The notes: generated from the sequence alone by a model not told the origin. A DNA stretch of 53,722 bases from Ilumatobacteraceae bacterium (GCA_025358075.1 JANYKU010000021.1:1-53722); one strand, 5' to 3'; counted from the first letter of the stretch, positions 17,666 to 27,370 are shown. A program made the numbers and translations.

Positions 17666-17710
17666 TGTGGAGTCTTTCGGCGCACCCAGGTGGGCTTGAA
17701 GCACTCCACA
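17666..17710. repeat. TGTGGAGTGTTT hairpin repeat, copy 2
   Basis: Arms TGTGGAGTCTTTC and TTGAAGCACTCCACA enclose a loop with GGCGCACCCAGGTGGGC. It lies 17 nt after copy 1 and ends 3 nt before the stop codon of the convergent mutase gene, so the two copies fill the whole convergent intergenic gap. Confidence 0.75.
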
Positions 17711-17712
17711 GG

Positions 17713-19299
17713 TCAGAGGAGGTGGGAGAGCGCCTCGAGCAACGGGACAGGATCGGTGTCGATTCCTTCGCCGTACAGCTTGACCTTGGGCTCGGTGCCA
17801 CTGGGGCGAAGCTGCAGGCGCAGCTCCGGACCGAGTTGCAGGCGCAGCAGGCTGGCCTGGTCGAACCACGCGACGTGCGAGACGGGGCGCCCACCGACTT
17901 CGGTCGGAGGCTTGACGCGCATGCGCTCGACCGCGGCGATGCCTTCGACGGGGGGCATGTTCACCGAGAGATCGGCCATGACGTGCCGACCGAACCGGGC
18001 AGTGATCGCGTCGAGCCGACCCTGCAGGGTCACGCCCTCGGCTGCGGCAAGCGCGGCGACTTCGGCCATCAACACAGCGGCGGTGATGCCATCCTTGTCG
18101 AGCGGGCGCCCGCACACCAGGTAGCCGAGCGCCTGCTCGTACCCGAAGACGAACCGCAACTCCGGCTTGCTCAACACGGTGTGCCCGATCCATTTGAAGC
18201 CGGTGTAGGTCTCGGCGAAATGGACCCCGTAGGCAGCCGCCATCTTCGACAGCAATGACGAGGACACGAGCGTCGTGATGACCAACCGGTCGTCACCCGA
18301 GGTGTGCTGCAAGATGTGGTCGGCCAGCAGCCACCCGATCTCATCGCCCTGCAACCGCCGCCAACCACCATCGGGGGTCGGTATCGCCGCGCCGAGGCGG
18401 TCGGCATCTGGGTCGTTGCACACCGCGATGGATGCGTCGGATGCCACGGCCTTCGCCAACAGGAGATCCATCGCTCCCGGTTCTTCGGGGTTCGGGAACG
18501 GAACCGTTGGGAAGGTGGGGTCGGGCTCTTGCTGCTCGGCGACGACGAATGGTGTCTGCAGCCCGGCGCGGTCGAAAGCGGCCACCAACGTGTCGCCACC
18601 GACGCCGTGCATGGCCGAGTAGGCGACGGCCACGCCGTCGACGTCGGGCCGCAGCCGCACCGCGGGCACCGCCGCGAGGTAGGCCTGCACGTGGGAATCG
18701 TCGAGCCACTCGATCAACGGATCATCGTCATTCGACAACGCCACGGTGCAGGGATCGACCAACTCGATGCACGCCGAGATGTCTGAGTCGGCCGGCGACA
18801 CGATCTGACAACCGGTGTCGAGGTACACCTTGTAGCCGTTGTCGGCAGGCGGGTTGTGTGACGCGGTGACCACGACCCCGGCCACGGCACCAACGCCGAC
18901 GATGTTCCACGCGAGGACCGGCGTCGCCACGTAGTACGGGAAGATCATCGCCCGCACGCCCCGCGCCGCGCAGACGCGCGCCGTATCGAGAGCGAACGCG
19001 TCGCTCTTGCGACGCGCATCGTGGCCGATGATCACGCCTCGACTGGCGGCGTCGGGGTGGTTGCGCAACAGGTAGTCGACGAGACCGGCGGCGGCTTGCC
19101 GCACGACCAGTCGGTTCATCCGCTGCGGACCGGCGCCAACGGCCGCGCGCAATCCGGCCGTACCGAACTGCAACCGGCCATCGAACCGCACAGCGAGCTC
19201 GTCGGGCGGACCGGCGAGCAAGGCGGTCAACTCATCGCGCATGTCGGAGTCGGGTTCGGCCGCAAGCCAACGGCGCGCGACAGCGCTGAAGTCGCTCAT
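17713..19299 (-). CDS. pmmB: Phosphomannomutase/phosphoglucomutase family enzyme
   Basis: A 528-aa alpha-D-phosphohexomutase. Motifs: LQFGTAGLRAAVGAGPQRMN (substrate entry), VVVTASHNPPADNGYKVY (catalytic phosphoserine loop TASHNP), CNDPDADRLGAAI (metal-binding DPDADR), GFKWIGHTV with FGYEQALGYL (sugar-binding GYE loop) and LRPSGTEPKVKLY (phosphate-binding). It isomerises a sugar 1-/6-phosphate or, given the salvage neighbours, possibly pentose phosphates from nucleoside breakdown. The symbol follows the mycobacterial pmmB that lies beside upp. Its ATG overlaps the stop of the upstream kinase gene (ATGA), so they form one operon. A TACGCT hexamer 5 nt upstream may be an internal promoter. Confidence 0.93.
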   Translation of the reverse strand: MSDFSAVARRWLAAEPDSDMRDELTALLAGPPDELAVRFDGRLQFGTAGLRAAVGAGPQRMNRLVVRQAAAGLVDYLLRNHPDAASRGVIIGHDARRKSDAFALDTARVCAARGVRAMIFPYYVATPVLAWNIVGVGAVAGVVVTASHNPPADNGYKVYLDTGCQIVSPADSDISACIELVDPCTVALSNDDDPLIEWLDDSHVQAYLAAVPAVRLRPDVDGVAVAYSAMHGVGGDTLVAAFDRAGLQTPFVVAEQQEPDPTFPTVPFPNPEEPGAMDLLLAKAVASDASIAVCNDPDADRLGAAIPTPDGGWRRLQGDEIGWLLADHILQHTSGDDRLVITTLVSSSLLSKMAAAYGVHFAETYTGFKWIGHTVLSKPELRFVFGYEQALGYLVCGRPLDKDGITAAVLMAEVAALAAAEGVTLQGRLDAITARFGRHVMADLSVNMPPVEGIAAVERMRVKPPTEVGGRPVSHVAWFDQASLLRLQLGPELRLQLRPSGTEPKVKLYGEGIDTDPVPLLEALSHLL

Positions 19300-20276
19300 G
19301 GCAAGAGCGTACGCAACTCCACCAGCGGGCGGGGACCGACGTGGGAGATCACCTCGGCTGCGGCGATCGCGCCGTAGTGAGCGCAGTCGACCAACGATCG
19401 GCGACGGGTGTACCCGTAGAGGAATCCGGCCGCGAACAGATCGCCCGCACCGGTCGTGTCGAGCACCTTGTCGACGGGCTGCGCCGGGGCATGGAGCACA
19501 TCGTCTTCCGTGACCACCATGCAACCTTCGGCACCAACCGTGATGACGGCGAGCGAGCAGTCTTTCCGTACGGCGCGCAACGCCTCGTCCATCGAGTCGA
19601 CCTGGTACAGCGACATCAGCTCGGATTCGTTGCCGAACAACAGGTCGACCTCATCGGTGACAAGTGCCCGAAAGTCGTCGCGATGACGGTCGACGCAGAA
19701 CGAATCGCTGAGCGTCAGCGACACAAGACGGTCGTTGGCGTGGGCGACCTGAGCGGCATAGCGGAACGCCTCTTTGGCTTCGGGGCGGTCGTACAGATAC
19801 CCCTCCATGTACAGCACGTCGCCTTTGGCGACCGTGTCGGTATCGACGTCGGAGGGACTCAACAACGACGACACACCGAGGTAGGTGTTCATCGTTCGCT
19901 GCGCGTCGGGTGTGACCACGATGATGCACCGGCCCGTCGGGGTGTCGACGCCCGGGGCTCCGGGGCGAAACTGCACACCGACGGCCCTGCAGTCATGACC
20001 GAAGACCTTGCCGAGCTCGTCGTCGCTGACCTTGCCGATGTAGGCAGCCGTGCCGCCGAACGAGGCGACGCCGCACATCGTGTTGGCGGCCGAACCGCCG
20101 CTCATCTCCACGGCACCGCCGAGGGCGCGATACAGGTAGAGCGCGCGATCGGTGTCGACCAAGGTCATTGCGCCCTTCACCAGCTCGTGTTGGTGGATGA
20201 ACGAGTCATCAGCATGGGCGATCACATCGACCAGCGCATTGCCGATCCCGACTACATCGAACTGAATTCCCGGCAC
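19296..20276 (-). CDS. Adenosine kinase-like PfkB carbohydrate kinase
   Basis: 326 aa, ribokinase fold. FDVVGIGNALVDVIAHADDSF opens the protein, SGGSAANTMCGVASFGGTAAYIGKVSDD is the substrate-binding GGxxxN region, FGNESELM is mid-domain, and LDTTGAGDLFAAGFLYGY carries the catalytic Asp and anion hole. The pattern matches bacterial adenosine kinases. It would phosphorylate adenosine or a related nucleoside with ATP, fitting the transporter, add and upp nearby. The start is GTG at 20276, since TAGGCT lies 8 nt before it; no Shine-Dalgarno is seen. It is co-transcribed with the mutase through a 4-nt overlap and divergent from the aminopeptidase. Confidence 0.9.
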   Translation of the reverse strand: MPGIQFDVVGIGNALVDVIAHADDSFIHQHELVKGAMTLVDTDRALYLYRALGGAVEMSGGSAANTMCGVASFGGTAAYIGKVSDDELGKVFGHDCRAVGVQFRPGAPGVDTPTGRCIIVVTPDAQRTMNTYLGVSSLLSPSDVDTDTVAKGDVLYMEGYLYDRPEAKEAFRYAAQVAHANDRLVSLTLSDSFCVDRHRDDFRALVTDEVDLLFGNESELMSLYQVDSMDEALRAVRKDCSLAVITVGAEGCMVVTEDDVLHAPAQPVDKVLDTTGAGDLFAAGFLYGYTRRRSLVDCAHYGAIAAAEVISHVGPRPLVELRTLLP

Positions 20277-20284
20277 GTGGGTGC

Positions 20285-20290
20285 AGCCTA
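20285..20290 (-). promoter_or_regulatory. -10 box, kinase-mutase operon
   Basis: TAGGCT on the minus strand, 8 nt before the GTG at 20276; leaderless transcript inferred. Confidence 0.5.
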
Positions 20291-20310
20291 CTGGGCGCAG
20301 CCTCTGCGGA

Positions 20311-20316
20311 TACGCT
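20311..20316 (+). promoter_or_regulatory. -10 box, aminopeptidase
   Basis: TACGCT 7 nt before the GTG at 20324; leaderless transcript inferred. Confidence 0.55.
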
Positions 20317-20323
20317 CGCAGAC

Positions 20324-22831
20324 GTGAGCGACAACCCCTACCGCCTTCCACGCACCGCTGTTCCGAGCCGTTATCGATTGGTGCTCGAGCCGGATCTCGA
20401 CAACGCAACGTTCTCCGGCTCGGTATCCATCGACCTGGCGGTCATCGACGGCGTCGATTCGATCATGCTCAACGCTGACGAGTTGAACATCAACTCGGTG
20501 CGCATCTCGGGCGTCGAAGTCCCGTTCCACCTCGACGCCCCGACCGAGCGACTGGTCCTCGACGCACCGGTCGAGGCCGGCGATGCCGTCGTCGACATCG
20601 CCTTCACCGGCGTGCTCAACGACAAGCTGCGCGGCTGGTACCGAAGCACCTTCAAAGACGAACACGGCAACGAGCGCGTGATCGCCACCACGCAGATGCA
20701 AGCGACCGATTGCCGTCGAGCCTTCCCGTGCTTCGACGAGCCCGACTTCAAGGCGGTCTTCGAGATCAGCCTGATCATCGAACCCGATCTACTCGCGGCC
20801 TCCAACGGCACCGAGCTCAGCCGGGTCGCCCGCGCTGACGGCAAGCAGGTCGTCACGTTCAAGCCGACGATGGTCATGAGCACCTACCTCGTCGCCTTCG
20901 CGGTCGGCCCGCTCGAGGCGACCGACCCGGTCGACGTCGACGGGGTGCCGCTGCGCATCATCCACGTGCCGGGCAAGGGCCACCTCACCGAGTTCGGGCT
21001 CGAGATCGGTGCCTACGCGTTGCGGTGGTACCAGCAGTACTACGGCATCCCCTACCCAAGCGACAAGGTCGACATGCTCGCCCTGCCCGACTTCGCGGCA
21101 GGGGCGATGGAGAACCTCGGCTGCATCACCTACCGAGAGAACTTGGTTCTGGCCGACTTGAACACGGCGACTCAGATCGAGCTGCAGACCGTGGCCGACG
21201 TGGTCGCCCACGAGGTCGCCCACATGTGGTTCGGCGACCTCGTCACCATGAAGTGGTGGAACGGCATCTGGCTCAACGAGGCGTTCGCCACGTTCATGGA
21301 GATCGCCTGCTGCGACGCGTTTCGCCCCGACTGGTTGCGATGGACCACGTTCAGCCTCGAGCGCAGCATGGCCTTCGAGACCGACTCGTTGGCCAGTACC
21401 CGTTCGGTGGAGTTCCCCGTCGAGGCACCGGCCGACTGCGACGGCATGTTCGACGTGCTCACCTATCAAAAGGGTGGCTCCCTGCTGCGCATGCTCGAGC
21501 AGTACCTCGGGGCCGAGGGCTTCCGTCAGGGGATCAGCCTGTACCTGCAGAAGCACGCCTACGGCAACACCGAGACTGGCGACCTGTGGGACGCGATCGA
21601 ACAGGCCAACCCGACCGTCCCGGTTCGCACGCTGATGGATTCGTGGATCTGGCAACCCGGTTACCCACTGATCTCGGCACGGCTCGAGGGCACCGACTTG
21701 GTGCTCAACCAGCAACGCTTCGCCTACGAAGACACCGACGACCCCACCCTGTTCTGCGTGCCGATCCACCTCAAGGTCGACGGTGTCGAATCGAAGCTCC
21801 TGCTCGATGCGGCGCAAACCCGCGTCACGCTTCCATCGGCAGAGGCGACCGTCGTCGTCAACGCCGGCGGCCACGGGTTCATGCGCGTCGCCTACGACGA
21901 CGCGCTGCGCGATCGGCTCAGCGGCGACACGCTGTCGGGACTCTCGGTGATCGAGCGCTACAACTTGGTCGACGACGCCTGGAACGCGGTGATCACGGGC
22001 AGGCTCGCCGCGTCCGAGTTCCTCGGGTTCGTCGAGGCCTTCCACGACGATCGCGACCTTGCGGTGTGGCAGGCGGTCGCCGTCGGGCTTCGCGGCCTCG
22101 GCCGTCTCATCGACGGCCCTGCGTACGCCGCCCTGCAGCATCGCGTCGCGGCACTGGTGCGTCCGGCTGTGGAAGACCTCGGCTGGTCGCCCGCCGAAGG
22201 CGAACCGGATCTCACCTCGAAGCTCCGAGGCTTGCTGGTCAACGTCCTCGCTGTACTGGGCAACGACTCAGATGCGCAGGCGCGCTGCAGGACCATGCTC
22301 GACGACCCGGCGACCGACCCAGAGTTGGCGGCCGCGGCGGCGAACGCAGTTGCCGCGATCGGCACCGATAACGACTACGACGACTACGTGCAGCGGTTCC
22401 GCAACGCCGAGACTCCGCAGCTCCGGTTGCGGTACATGTTCTCGCTTGCCGAGTTCCCGAACGAGGAGCAGATCCGGCGCACCATCGACCTCGCCTTGTC
22501 GGGCGATGTGAAGACACAAGATGCCCCGTTCCTGTTGAACCGCTGCATCGCCAACCGCCAGAACGGCGAGATGGCGTGGGAGTCCGTCCGTCGTCAGTGG
22601 CCCGAACTGCTGGAGCGATTCCCCGACAACACGATCGTGCGAATGGTGGGCTCGATCACCACGTTGACCACGCCGCATCTCGTTGCCGACGTGCAGGGTT
22701 TCTTCTCCGAGCATCCCATCCCGCAAGCGGCCAAGACCCTCGAACAGTTGCTCGAACGCCAGCGGGTCAATGCCAACCTACGGGCCCGCGCGGCAGAACC
22801 TCTGGCCGCAGCACTGGCAGCGGGGAACTAA
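20324..22831 (+). CDS. pepN: M1 family aminopeptidase
   Basis: An 835-aa gluzincin. The N-terminal beta domain starts RTAVPSRYRLVLEPDLDNATFSGSV. GAMENLGCITYRE is the exopeptidase motif. VVAHEVAHMWFGDLVTMKWWNGIWLNEAFATFME gives the zinc site HExxH-18-E. The catalytic Tyr region and an ERAP1-type helical C-terminal domain (from about residue 520) follow. It removes N-terminal residues from peptides in the cytoplasm; no signal peptide is present. The start is GTG, supported by TACGCT 7 nt upstream. The stop overlaps the stop of the convergent acyl-CoA ligase gene. Confidence 0.96.
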   Translation: MSDNPYRLPRTAVPSRYRLVLEPDLDNATFSGSVSIDLAVIDGVDSIMLNADELNINSVRISGVEVPFHLDAPTERLVLDAPVEAGDAVVDIAFTGVLNDKLRGWYRSTFKDEHGNERVIATTQMQATDCRRAFPCFDEPDFKAVFEISLIIEPDLLAASNGTELSRVARADGKQVVTFKPTMVMSTYLVAFAVGPLEATDPVDVDGVPLRIIHVPGKGHLTEFGLEIGAYALRWYQQYYGIPYPSDKVDMLALPDFAAGAMENLGCITYRENLVLADLNTATQIELQTVADVVAHEVAHMWFGDLVTMKWWNGIWLNEAFATFMEIACCDAFRPDWLRWTTFSLERSMAFETDSLASTRSVEFPVEAPADCDGMFDVLTYQKGGSLLRMLEQYLGAEGFRQGISLYLQKHAYGNTETGDLWDAIEQANPTVPVRTLMDSWIWQPGYPLISARLEGTDLVLNQQRFAYEDTDDPTLFCVPIHLKVDGVESKLLLDAAQTRVTLPSAEATVVVNAGGHGFMRVAYDDALRDRLSGDTLSGLSVIERYNLVDDAWNAVITGRLAASEFLGFVEAFHDDRDLAVWQAVAVGLRGLGRLIDGPAYAALQHRVAALVRPAVEDLGWSPAEGEPDLTSKLRGLLVNVLAVLGNDSDAQARCRTMLDDPATDPELAAAAANAVAAIGTDNDYDDYVQRFRNAETPQLRLRYMFSLAEFPNEEQIRRTIDLALSGDVKTQDAPFLLNRCIANRQNGEMAWESVRRQWPELLERFPDNTIVRMVGSITTLTTPHLVADVQGFFSEHPIPQAAKTLEQLLERQRVNANLRARAAEPLAAALAAGN

Positions 22832-24438
22832 CTCAGCTTCTCGACCTCGAGTTGGTCGGCGGCGTGACGAGCGCGCAGCACCTTCTTGTCGAACTTCCCG
22901 ACGCTGGTCTTGGGCACTTCAGGAATGAAGGCCCATCGCTCGGGCACGCAGAACTTGGCGGTGCGCTCGGCCAACCACGCTCGCAACTCGGTCGCGGTCA
23001 CGTGCGAGTCGGACTTCAGCACGACGCACGCCAGCGGCCGCTCGTCCCACCGTTCGTCGGGCACGCCGATGACTGCGGCCTCGGCAATGGCGGGATGGCC
23101 CATCAGCGTGTTCTCGAGGTCGACCGAAGACACCCATTCGCCGCCGGACTTGATGACGTCTTTGGCGCGGTCGCTGATCATGACGTAGCCGTTCGATGAC
23201 ACCGACGCAACATCGCCGGTGCGCAGCCATCCGTCGTGGAACTTGTCGGGATCTTCGATCCCGTAGTACGACGCGGTGATCCACGGCCCACGCACCTCGA
23301 TCTCACCAAGCGCTTCGCCGTCCCACGGCATGGTCGCGCCGCTGTCGTCGGTGATTCGTAGCTCGACGCCGGGCAAGATGCGCCCGGTGCGGGTGCGCCA
23401 GCCGACTTCGTCGTCGCCGGTCATGTCTTTCGGCGGATGGCCGATCGCGCAGACGGGACTCGTCTCGGTCATGCCCCAACCCTGCACCACGGGCACGCCG
23501 AAGACGTCGTGGTAACCCTGGATGAGCGCGCGCGGCACGGCCGAGCCACCGCACATCACGAGACGCAGTGACGAGAGATCGGCAGCGCGGCCGTTGATCA
23601 ACAGGTCGGTGAGCACGGTCGGCACCGCCCCGGTCAGCGTGGGCCGGGTCTCTTCGATGATCCGGCTCAGCGGTCCGGCCTGCAGGAACTGCTGCGGGAA
23701 CACCAGGTCGGCCCCGACCATCCACGCTGCATACGGCGTGCCCCACGCATTGGCGTGGAACATGGGCACGATCACCAGCATGCGGTCGCTCTCAGCGAGG
23801 GCAATGTTGGCCGACGAGGTGACCATCAGCGAGTGCAGGAACGTGCTGCGGTGGCTGTACATCACGCCCTTTGGATTACCGGTGGTGCCGCTCGTGTAAC
23901 ACATCGCCATGCCCGTGCGCTCGTCGAGATCGGGGTAGTCGAAGCCCGGCTGCTCGGCGGCGAGCAAGGTGTCGTAGTCGAGCGTGGGCCCGAGCGCCGA
24001 GGTGTCGCCGGAGCCTTTGACGATGATGTGCTGCACGGTGGTGAGCTGGTCACGGACCTTGGCCAGCAAGGGGATCACCGAGGAATCGACGATGATCACC
24101 CGGTCTTCGGCGTGGTTGATCACGTAGGCCAACTGGTCGGGGAACAGCCGGATGTTCAAGGTGTGCAGCACCGCCCCCATGCACGGCACGGCAAGGTAGG
24201 CCTCGAGATGGGTTTGGTTGTTCCACATGAACGTGCCAACACGGTCGCCCTGTTCGACACCGAGGCGGGTGAGGGCCGCAGCCAGTTGATCGGCACGGTC
24301 TGCGACCTGGGCAAACATCGCCTCGGCGTATCCGTCGCCGGTGTACGTGATCACCTTGCTGTTGGCGTGCACCGTTCGCCCATGGGCCAGGATCGGCCGG
24401 AGCGTCAACGGATAGTCCTGCATCGTGCTGAACGGCAT
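22828..24438 (-). CDS. Medium/long-chain acyl-CoA ligase (ANL superfamily)
   Basis: 536 aa. The P-loop-like motif [27 protein letters not shown] is intact. [13 protein letters not shown] is the adenine/acyl motif, and [41 protein letters not shown] is the hinge plus A8 motif. The A10 lysine is in [15 protein letters not shown]. The N-terminus [20 protein letters not shown] matches the 3-methylmercaptopropionyl-CoA/medium-chain ligase branch. It activates a carboxylic acid with ATP and CoA in the cytoplasm. The ATG at 24438 has AGGGGG 5 nt upstream, and TAACGT further up is a possible -10. It is convergent with pepN. Confidence 0.93.
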   Translation of the reverse strand: MPFSTMQDYPLTLRPILAHGRTVHANSKVITYTGDGYAEAMFAQVADRADQLAAALTRLGVEQGDRVGTFMWNNQTHLEAYLAVPCMGAVLHTLNIRLFPDQLAYVINHAEDRVIIVDSSVIPLLAKVRDQLTTVQHIIVKGSGDTSALGPTLDYDTLLAAEQPGFDYPDLDERTGMAMCYTSGTTGNPKGVMYSHRSTFLHSLMVTSSANIALAESDRMLVIVPMFHANAWGTPYAAWMVGADLVFPQQFLQAGPLSRIIEETRPTLTGAVPTVLTDLLINGRAADLSSLRLVMCGGSAVPRALIQGYHDVFGVPVVQGWGMTETSPVCAIGHPPKDMTGDDEVGWRTRTGRILPGVELRITDDSGATMPWDGEALGEIEVRGPWITASYYGIEDPDKFHDGWLRTGDVASVSSNGYVMISDRAKDVIKSGGEWVSSVDLENTLMGHPAIAEAAVIGVPDERWDERPLACVVLKSDSHVTATELRAWLAERTAKFCVPERWAFIPEVPKTSVGKFDKKVLRARHAADQLEVEKLS

Positions 24439-24583
24439 CAGTCCCCCTGTTCTCGTCAGTGCGGTCACGTTACCCCTCCGAACTTCCCAGGTCCCGAACT
24501 CCCAGGTCCCAACTCCCAGGTCAGAGCGGATCGAGGCAACTTCACCCTGCAGCCCTACGCGCCGATATGGCAGTATCAAACAG

Positions 24584-25675
24584 ATGAGTGCGGTGACAGT
24601 CACCCCGATGGAGGGGACGCGCGCTCCGGCTCGCGCGGGCGACCGTTACTTCGTCAACGCACCGATCGACGCCTTGCTGATCGGTGGCGCGTCGATCGCG
24701 CTCTACGCCGTGTTCCGCCTGCGGCCCCAACTGGCCTCATCGCCGTCGGTGGCATCACTTGCCGCCACCCTTGTCTGGGTGTGCAACTACCCGCACTTCG
24801 CCTCGACCAACTACCGGCTGTACCACTCGCGGTCCTCGGTCGCTCAGTACCCGTTGACCAGCTTCGTGACACCGGTGGTGATGGTCGCCGCGGTGGTCGG
24901 CTGCTATCTCTCCCCCAACGACATCGCCCCGCTGTTCATCAAGCTCTATCTGCTGTGGTCGCCATACCACTTCTCCGGCCAGACGCTCGGCATCACCATG
25001 GTCTACGCCCGGCGCGCCGGCTTCGTGATCGATGGTTGGCTCCGTCGGTGCCTCACCGCCTTCATCTTCCTCACCTTCGCCGTGCAGAACGCGTGGGCCG
25101 AAGTCGGCCTGCACGTCAACCCGTTCTACGGCATCCAGTACCCCACCCTCGGCGTTCCGGTATGGCTCCCGCAGACCTTGACCAAGTTGATGTGGGCCTC
25201 ATTGGCCGCAACGATCGGCATGCTGATGTGGAGGATCGCCAACAGCGGCCCGCGCATTCCACTGATCGTGTTGCTGCCCGCCTTCACCCAGTACATCTGG
25301 TTCGTGGCCACACCCGCCGGCCAGTTCGGCTACATGGTGCCGTTCTTCCACTCGCTCCAGTACCTCCTCATCGCTTGGAACGTGCAACTCAAAGAAGGGC
25401 TCGCCGAGCGTCGGCGTGATCCTTCAGTGCGCTACGTGTGGTCGGAGTCGTCACGATGGATGGCGATCAACATCGTCGGCGGCTACCTACTGTTCTGGGG
25501 CTTGCCACATCTCGGCGCGCACTTCGGCAAGCCACTGGCGTTCAGTACCGCTGTCATGCTGGCCGCGATCCAGGTTCATCACTTCTTCGTCGACGGTGTC
25601 ATCTGGCGACTGCGCAATCCGGCGGCGCGCTCGCCGCTGTCGTCGTCGCTGCGAGCCGTCAGTGGTCGAGCATGA
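24584..25675 (+). CDS. Polytopic membrane protein with intramembrane His residues
   Basis: A 363-aa protein of unknown function with roughly ten hydrophobic helices. His residues recur at helix ends: CNYPHFASTNYRLYHS (about residue 65), LWSPYHFSGQTLG (about 128), VPFFHSLQYLLIAWN (about 254), GLPHLGAHFG and VHHFFVDGVIWRLR near the C-terminus. This spacing recalls membrane-bound metal enzymes such as Brp/Blh carotene oxygenases or hydroxylases, but I cannot assign it to a family. The start MSAVTVTP is chosen because the longer frame upstream reads through non-coding-like sequence. The stop overlaps the start of the cyclophilin-like gene, which predicts coupled synthesis. Confidence 0.82.
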   Translation: MSAVTVTPMEGTRAPARAGDRYFVNAPIDALLIGGASIALYAVFRLRPQLASSPSVASLAATLVWVCNYPHFASTNYRLYHSRSSVAQYPLTSFVTPVVMVAAVVGCYLSPNDIAPLFIKLYLLWSPYHFSGQTLGITMVYARRAGFVIDGWLRRCLTAFIFLTFAVQNAWAEVGLHVNPFYGIQYPTLGVPVWLPQTLTKLMWASLAATIGMLMWRIANSGPRIPLIVLLPAFTQYIWFVATPAGQFGYMVPFFHSLQYLLIAWNVQLKEGLAERRRDPSVRYVWSESSRWMAINIVGGYLLFWGLPHLGAHFGKPLAFSTAVMLAAIQVHHFFVDGVIWRLRNPAARSPLSSSLRAVSGRA

Positions 25676-26667
25676 AACGCAAACTGCTCGCCATCGCAAT
25701 TGCGTGTATCGGTGCGCTTGCACTCGCCGCCCCGTGCTCCGCGTACACGCCACCCGAGACGGATCCACGCATCGTCATCACCACGTCGCAGGGCACGATC
25801 CTGGTCGCACTGGCGCCCGAGAACGCCCCGAAGCACCTGGCCGAGTTCCTCACGGCCCTCGCCGGGCACGACTTCGACGGCGCCTCGGTGGCTCGGGTCT
25901 CGCCGAAGTTCTACGTGCAACTCGTCGGCAAGCTCGGCAAGGCACAACTTGCCGGCCAGCCGGTCGAACGGGTCAAGGTCGGCAACCTGCACGGGGCGCT
26001 CAGCGTGTACGACAGCGGTGCGGCCGGACAGATCCCCACGCTGATGTTCGTGCTGGTCAGCAGCCCTCAGCTCGACAAGGACTACACGGCCATCGGGTTC
26101 GTCGAGGCAGGCATGAGTGTGGTCGAGAAGATCGCCGAGACGCCGACGGCCGGCGATCACGCGCCAACAAAATCCATCACCATCAGCGAGATCCATTTCG
26201 CGACGCCGCAAGAGCGCGCACTGCTTCGGCAGGCCGAAGCGACGCCCGCCCCGGGTCAGGGCACAGCGCTCTTGGCCGCGGTCTTCATCCTCGCCTTCGC
26301 CGCATTCGTGGCTGCCGGCATCTCCGCGTTCCGTGATCGACTCAACACGCAGTGGACCAAGTCGCTGTGGTTGATGGTTGCGTTGCTGAGCTTCTTCGCG
26401 GTCTGGGTGGCCGTCGGCGGCTCGACCCACAGCTCGGGTCTCGTCGGCGTGGCCCTGTTCGGTGGGGCAATCGCCATGTTCCGGTTGATGGGTCGTTTCG
26501 AGCGACCGGCAATGGTGGTCGAGCTAGGCCGAGTCCCGGAGCCAGCTCCACTCGCCGATGGCGAACAGCACGCCGAGAGCGGGGTCGATCAACCGCAGGG
26601 CCACCTCGAGGTCGTCCTCAGCCAGGGAGACGCACCCACTCGTCGGCCTGGAAGCCCCCGTCCCTGA
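25672..26667 (+). CDS. Exported cyclophilin-like protein with three C-terminal TM helices
   Basis: 331 aa. A signal peptide (KLLAIAIACIGALALAAPCSA) is followed by a cyclophilin-like domain. The opening TSQGTILVALAPENAPKHLAEFLTAL and the HDFDGASVARVSPKFYVQ stretch match the family, but the usual FHRV is VARV. The QGGD loop is QLVG, and the GSQFFI motif reads PTLMFVLV. Prolyl isomerase activity is therefore doubtful. Residues about 200-285 hold three membrane helices, an unusual addition for a cyclophilin. The last 48 codons overlap the convergent L,D-transpeptidase gene and give a polar Pro/Glu-rich tail. It is coupled to the membrane protein upstream by a 4-nt overlap, so the two likely act together in the membrane. 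Confidence 0.8.
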   Translation: MKRKLLAIAIACIGALALAAPCSAYTPPETDPRIVITTSQGTILVALAPENAPKHLAEFLTALAGHDFDGASVARVSPKFYVQLVGKLGKAQLAGQPVERVKVGNLHGALSVYDSGAAGQIPTLMFVLVSSPQLDKDYTAIGFVEAGMSVVEKIAETPTAGDHAPTKSITISEIHFATPQERALLRQAEATPAPGQGTALLAAVFILAFAAFVAAGISAFRDRLNTQWTKSLWLMVALLSFFAVWVAVGGSTHSSGLVGVALFGGAIAMFRLMGRFERPAMVVELGRVPEPAPLADGEQHAESGVDQPQGHLEVVLSQGDAPTRRPGSPRP

Positions 26668-27363
26668 ATACGAGTTGCGGTGCAAGAAGATGGCCGCAGC
26701 AAGTGCCGGCTCGCCGGCGACGACGCCCGAAATCGGATCCAGGTTGGCGCCGATGACGGCCGCGTGGCCGTAGACATCGCCGACCTGTCGCAGCCATTCG
26801 TCGGGTGAGGCGCAGCCTGGCGCACTGACCAACGACTGATATGCGGGCGTATGCGGCGTCGCTCCCCAGCAATCCTCGTAGCGAACATCGCGGTACACGC
26901 CTCGAACGCCGGGATCGGGGAGGTTGCCGAAGAACTGGAACTGCTGCCCGTCCCACGCTCGAACGCTTCCGAGTGGGAACGCGCCGGCCGGTGTCGTGCC
27001 GTCGCCCGATCGTCGATCGGCCAACGGTCGCAGACCGCTCTTGCCGAGGCGGGCGGCGACGGGCGCCTGCTGGCAGCGCCATTGGCCATCGGCCGATCTG
27101 GCGACGATCTGCAGCGACGCCACGGTCGAGGTCCACGTATCGGCACCGACGATCACGAACTGCCGTGCTGCCGGATGCCTTGCCGAGAGCAGTTCGGCGG
27201 TGGCGATGTCGCAACTGGCATCGGGCGTGAAGGCCACATCGCGGCTCGCAGCCTGTGTGGCGACAACTGGCGCGACCGCCAGCGGCGAGGTGCCGTCGAC
27301 CAGGCCGACCGAGCGCCCGACCAACGCGACGACGAGCGCCGCGATGACCCAAAGCCGATCCAT
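26524..27363 (-). CDS. L,D-transpeptidase (YkuD-like) exported protein
   Basis: 279 aa with an N-terminal signal sequence (LWVIAALVVALVGRSVGLVDG). The catalytic block is FLHRNSYSGTGASRPTSGCVSLAEDDL near the C-terminus, with the His, Ser-Gly-Cys arrangement of YkuD/L,D-transpeptidases. GDGTTPAGAFPLGS in the middle is the usual substrate-entry strand. Family role: cross-linking or modifying peptidoglycan, acting outside the membrane. The ATG at 27363 has TACACT 7 nt upstream, so a leaderless mRNA is likely. Its last 144 bases overlap the end of the cyclophilin-like gene on the other strand. Confidence 0.88.
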   Translation of the reverse strand: MDRLWVIAALVVALVGRSVGLVDGTSPLAVAPVVATQAASRDVAFTPDASCDIATAELLSARHPAARQFVIVGADTWTSTVASLQIVARSADGQWRCQQAPVAARLGKSGLRPLADRRSGDGTTPAGAFPLGSVRAWDGQQFQFFGNLPDPGVRGVYRDVRYEDCWGATPHTPAYQSLVSAPGCASPDEWLRQVGDVYGHAAVIGANLDPISGVVAGEPALAAAIFLHRNSYSGTGASRPTSGCVSLAEDDLEVALRLIDPALGVLFAIGEWSWLRDSA

Positions 27364-27370
27364 GTGGACG

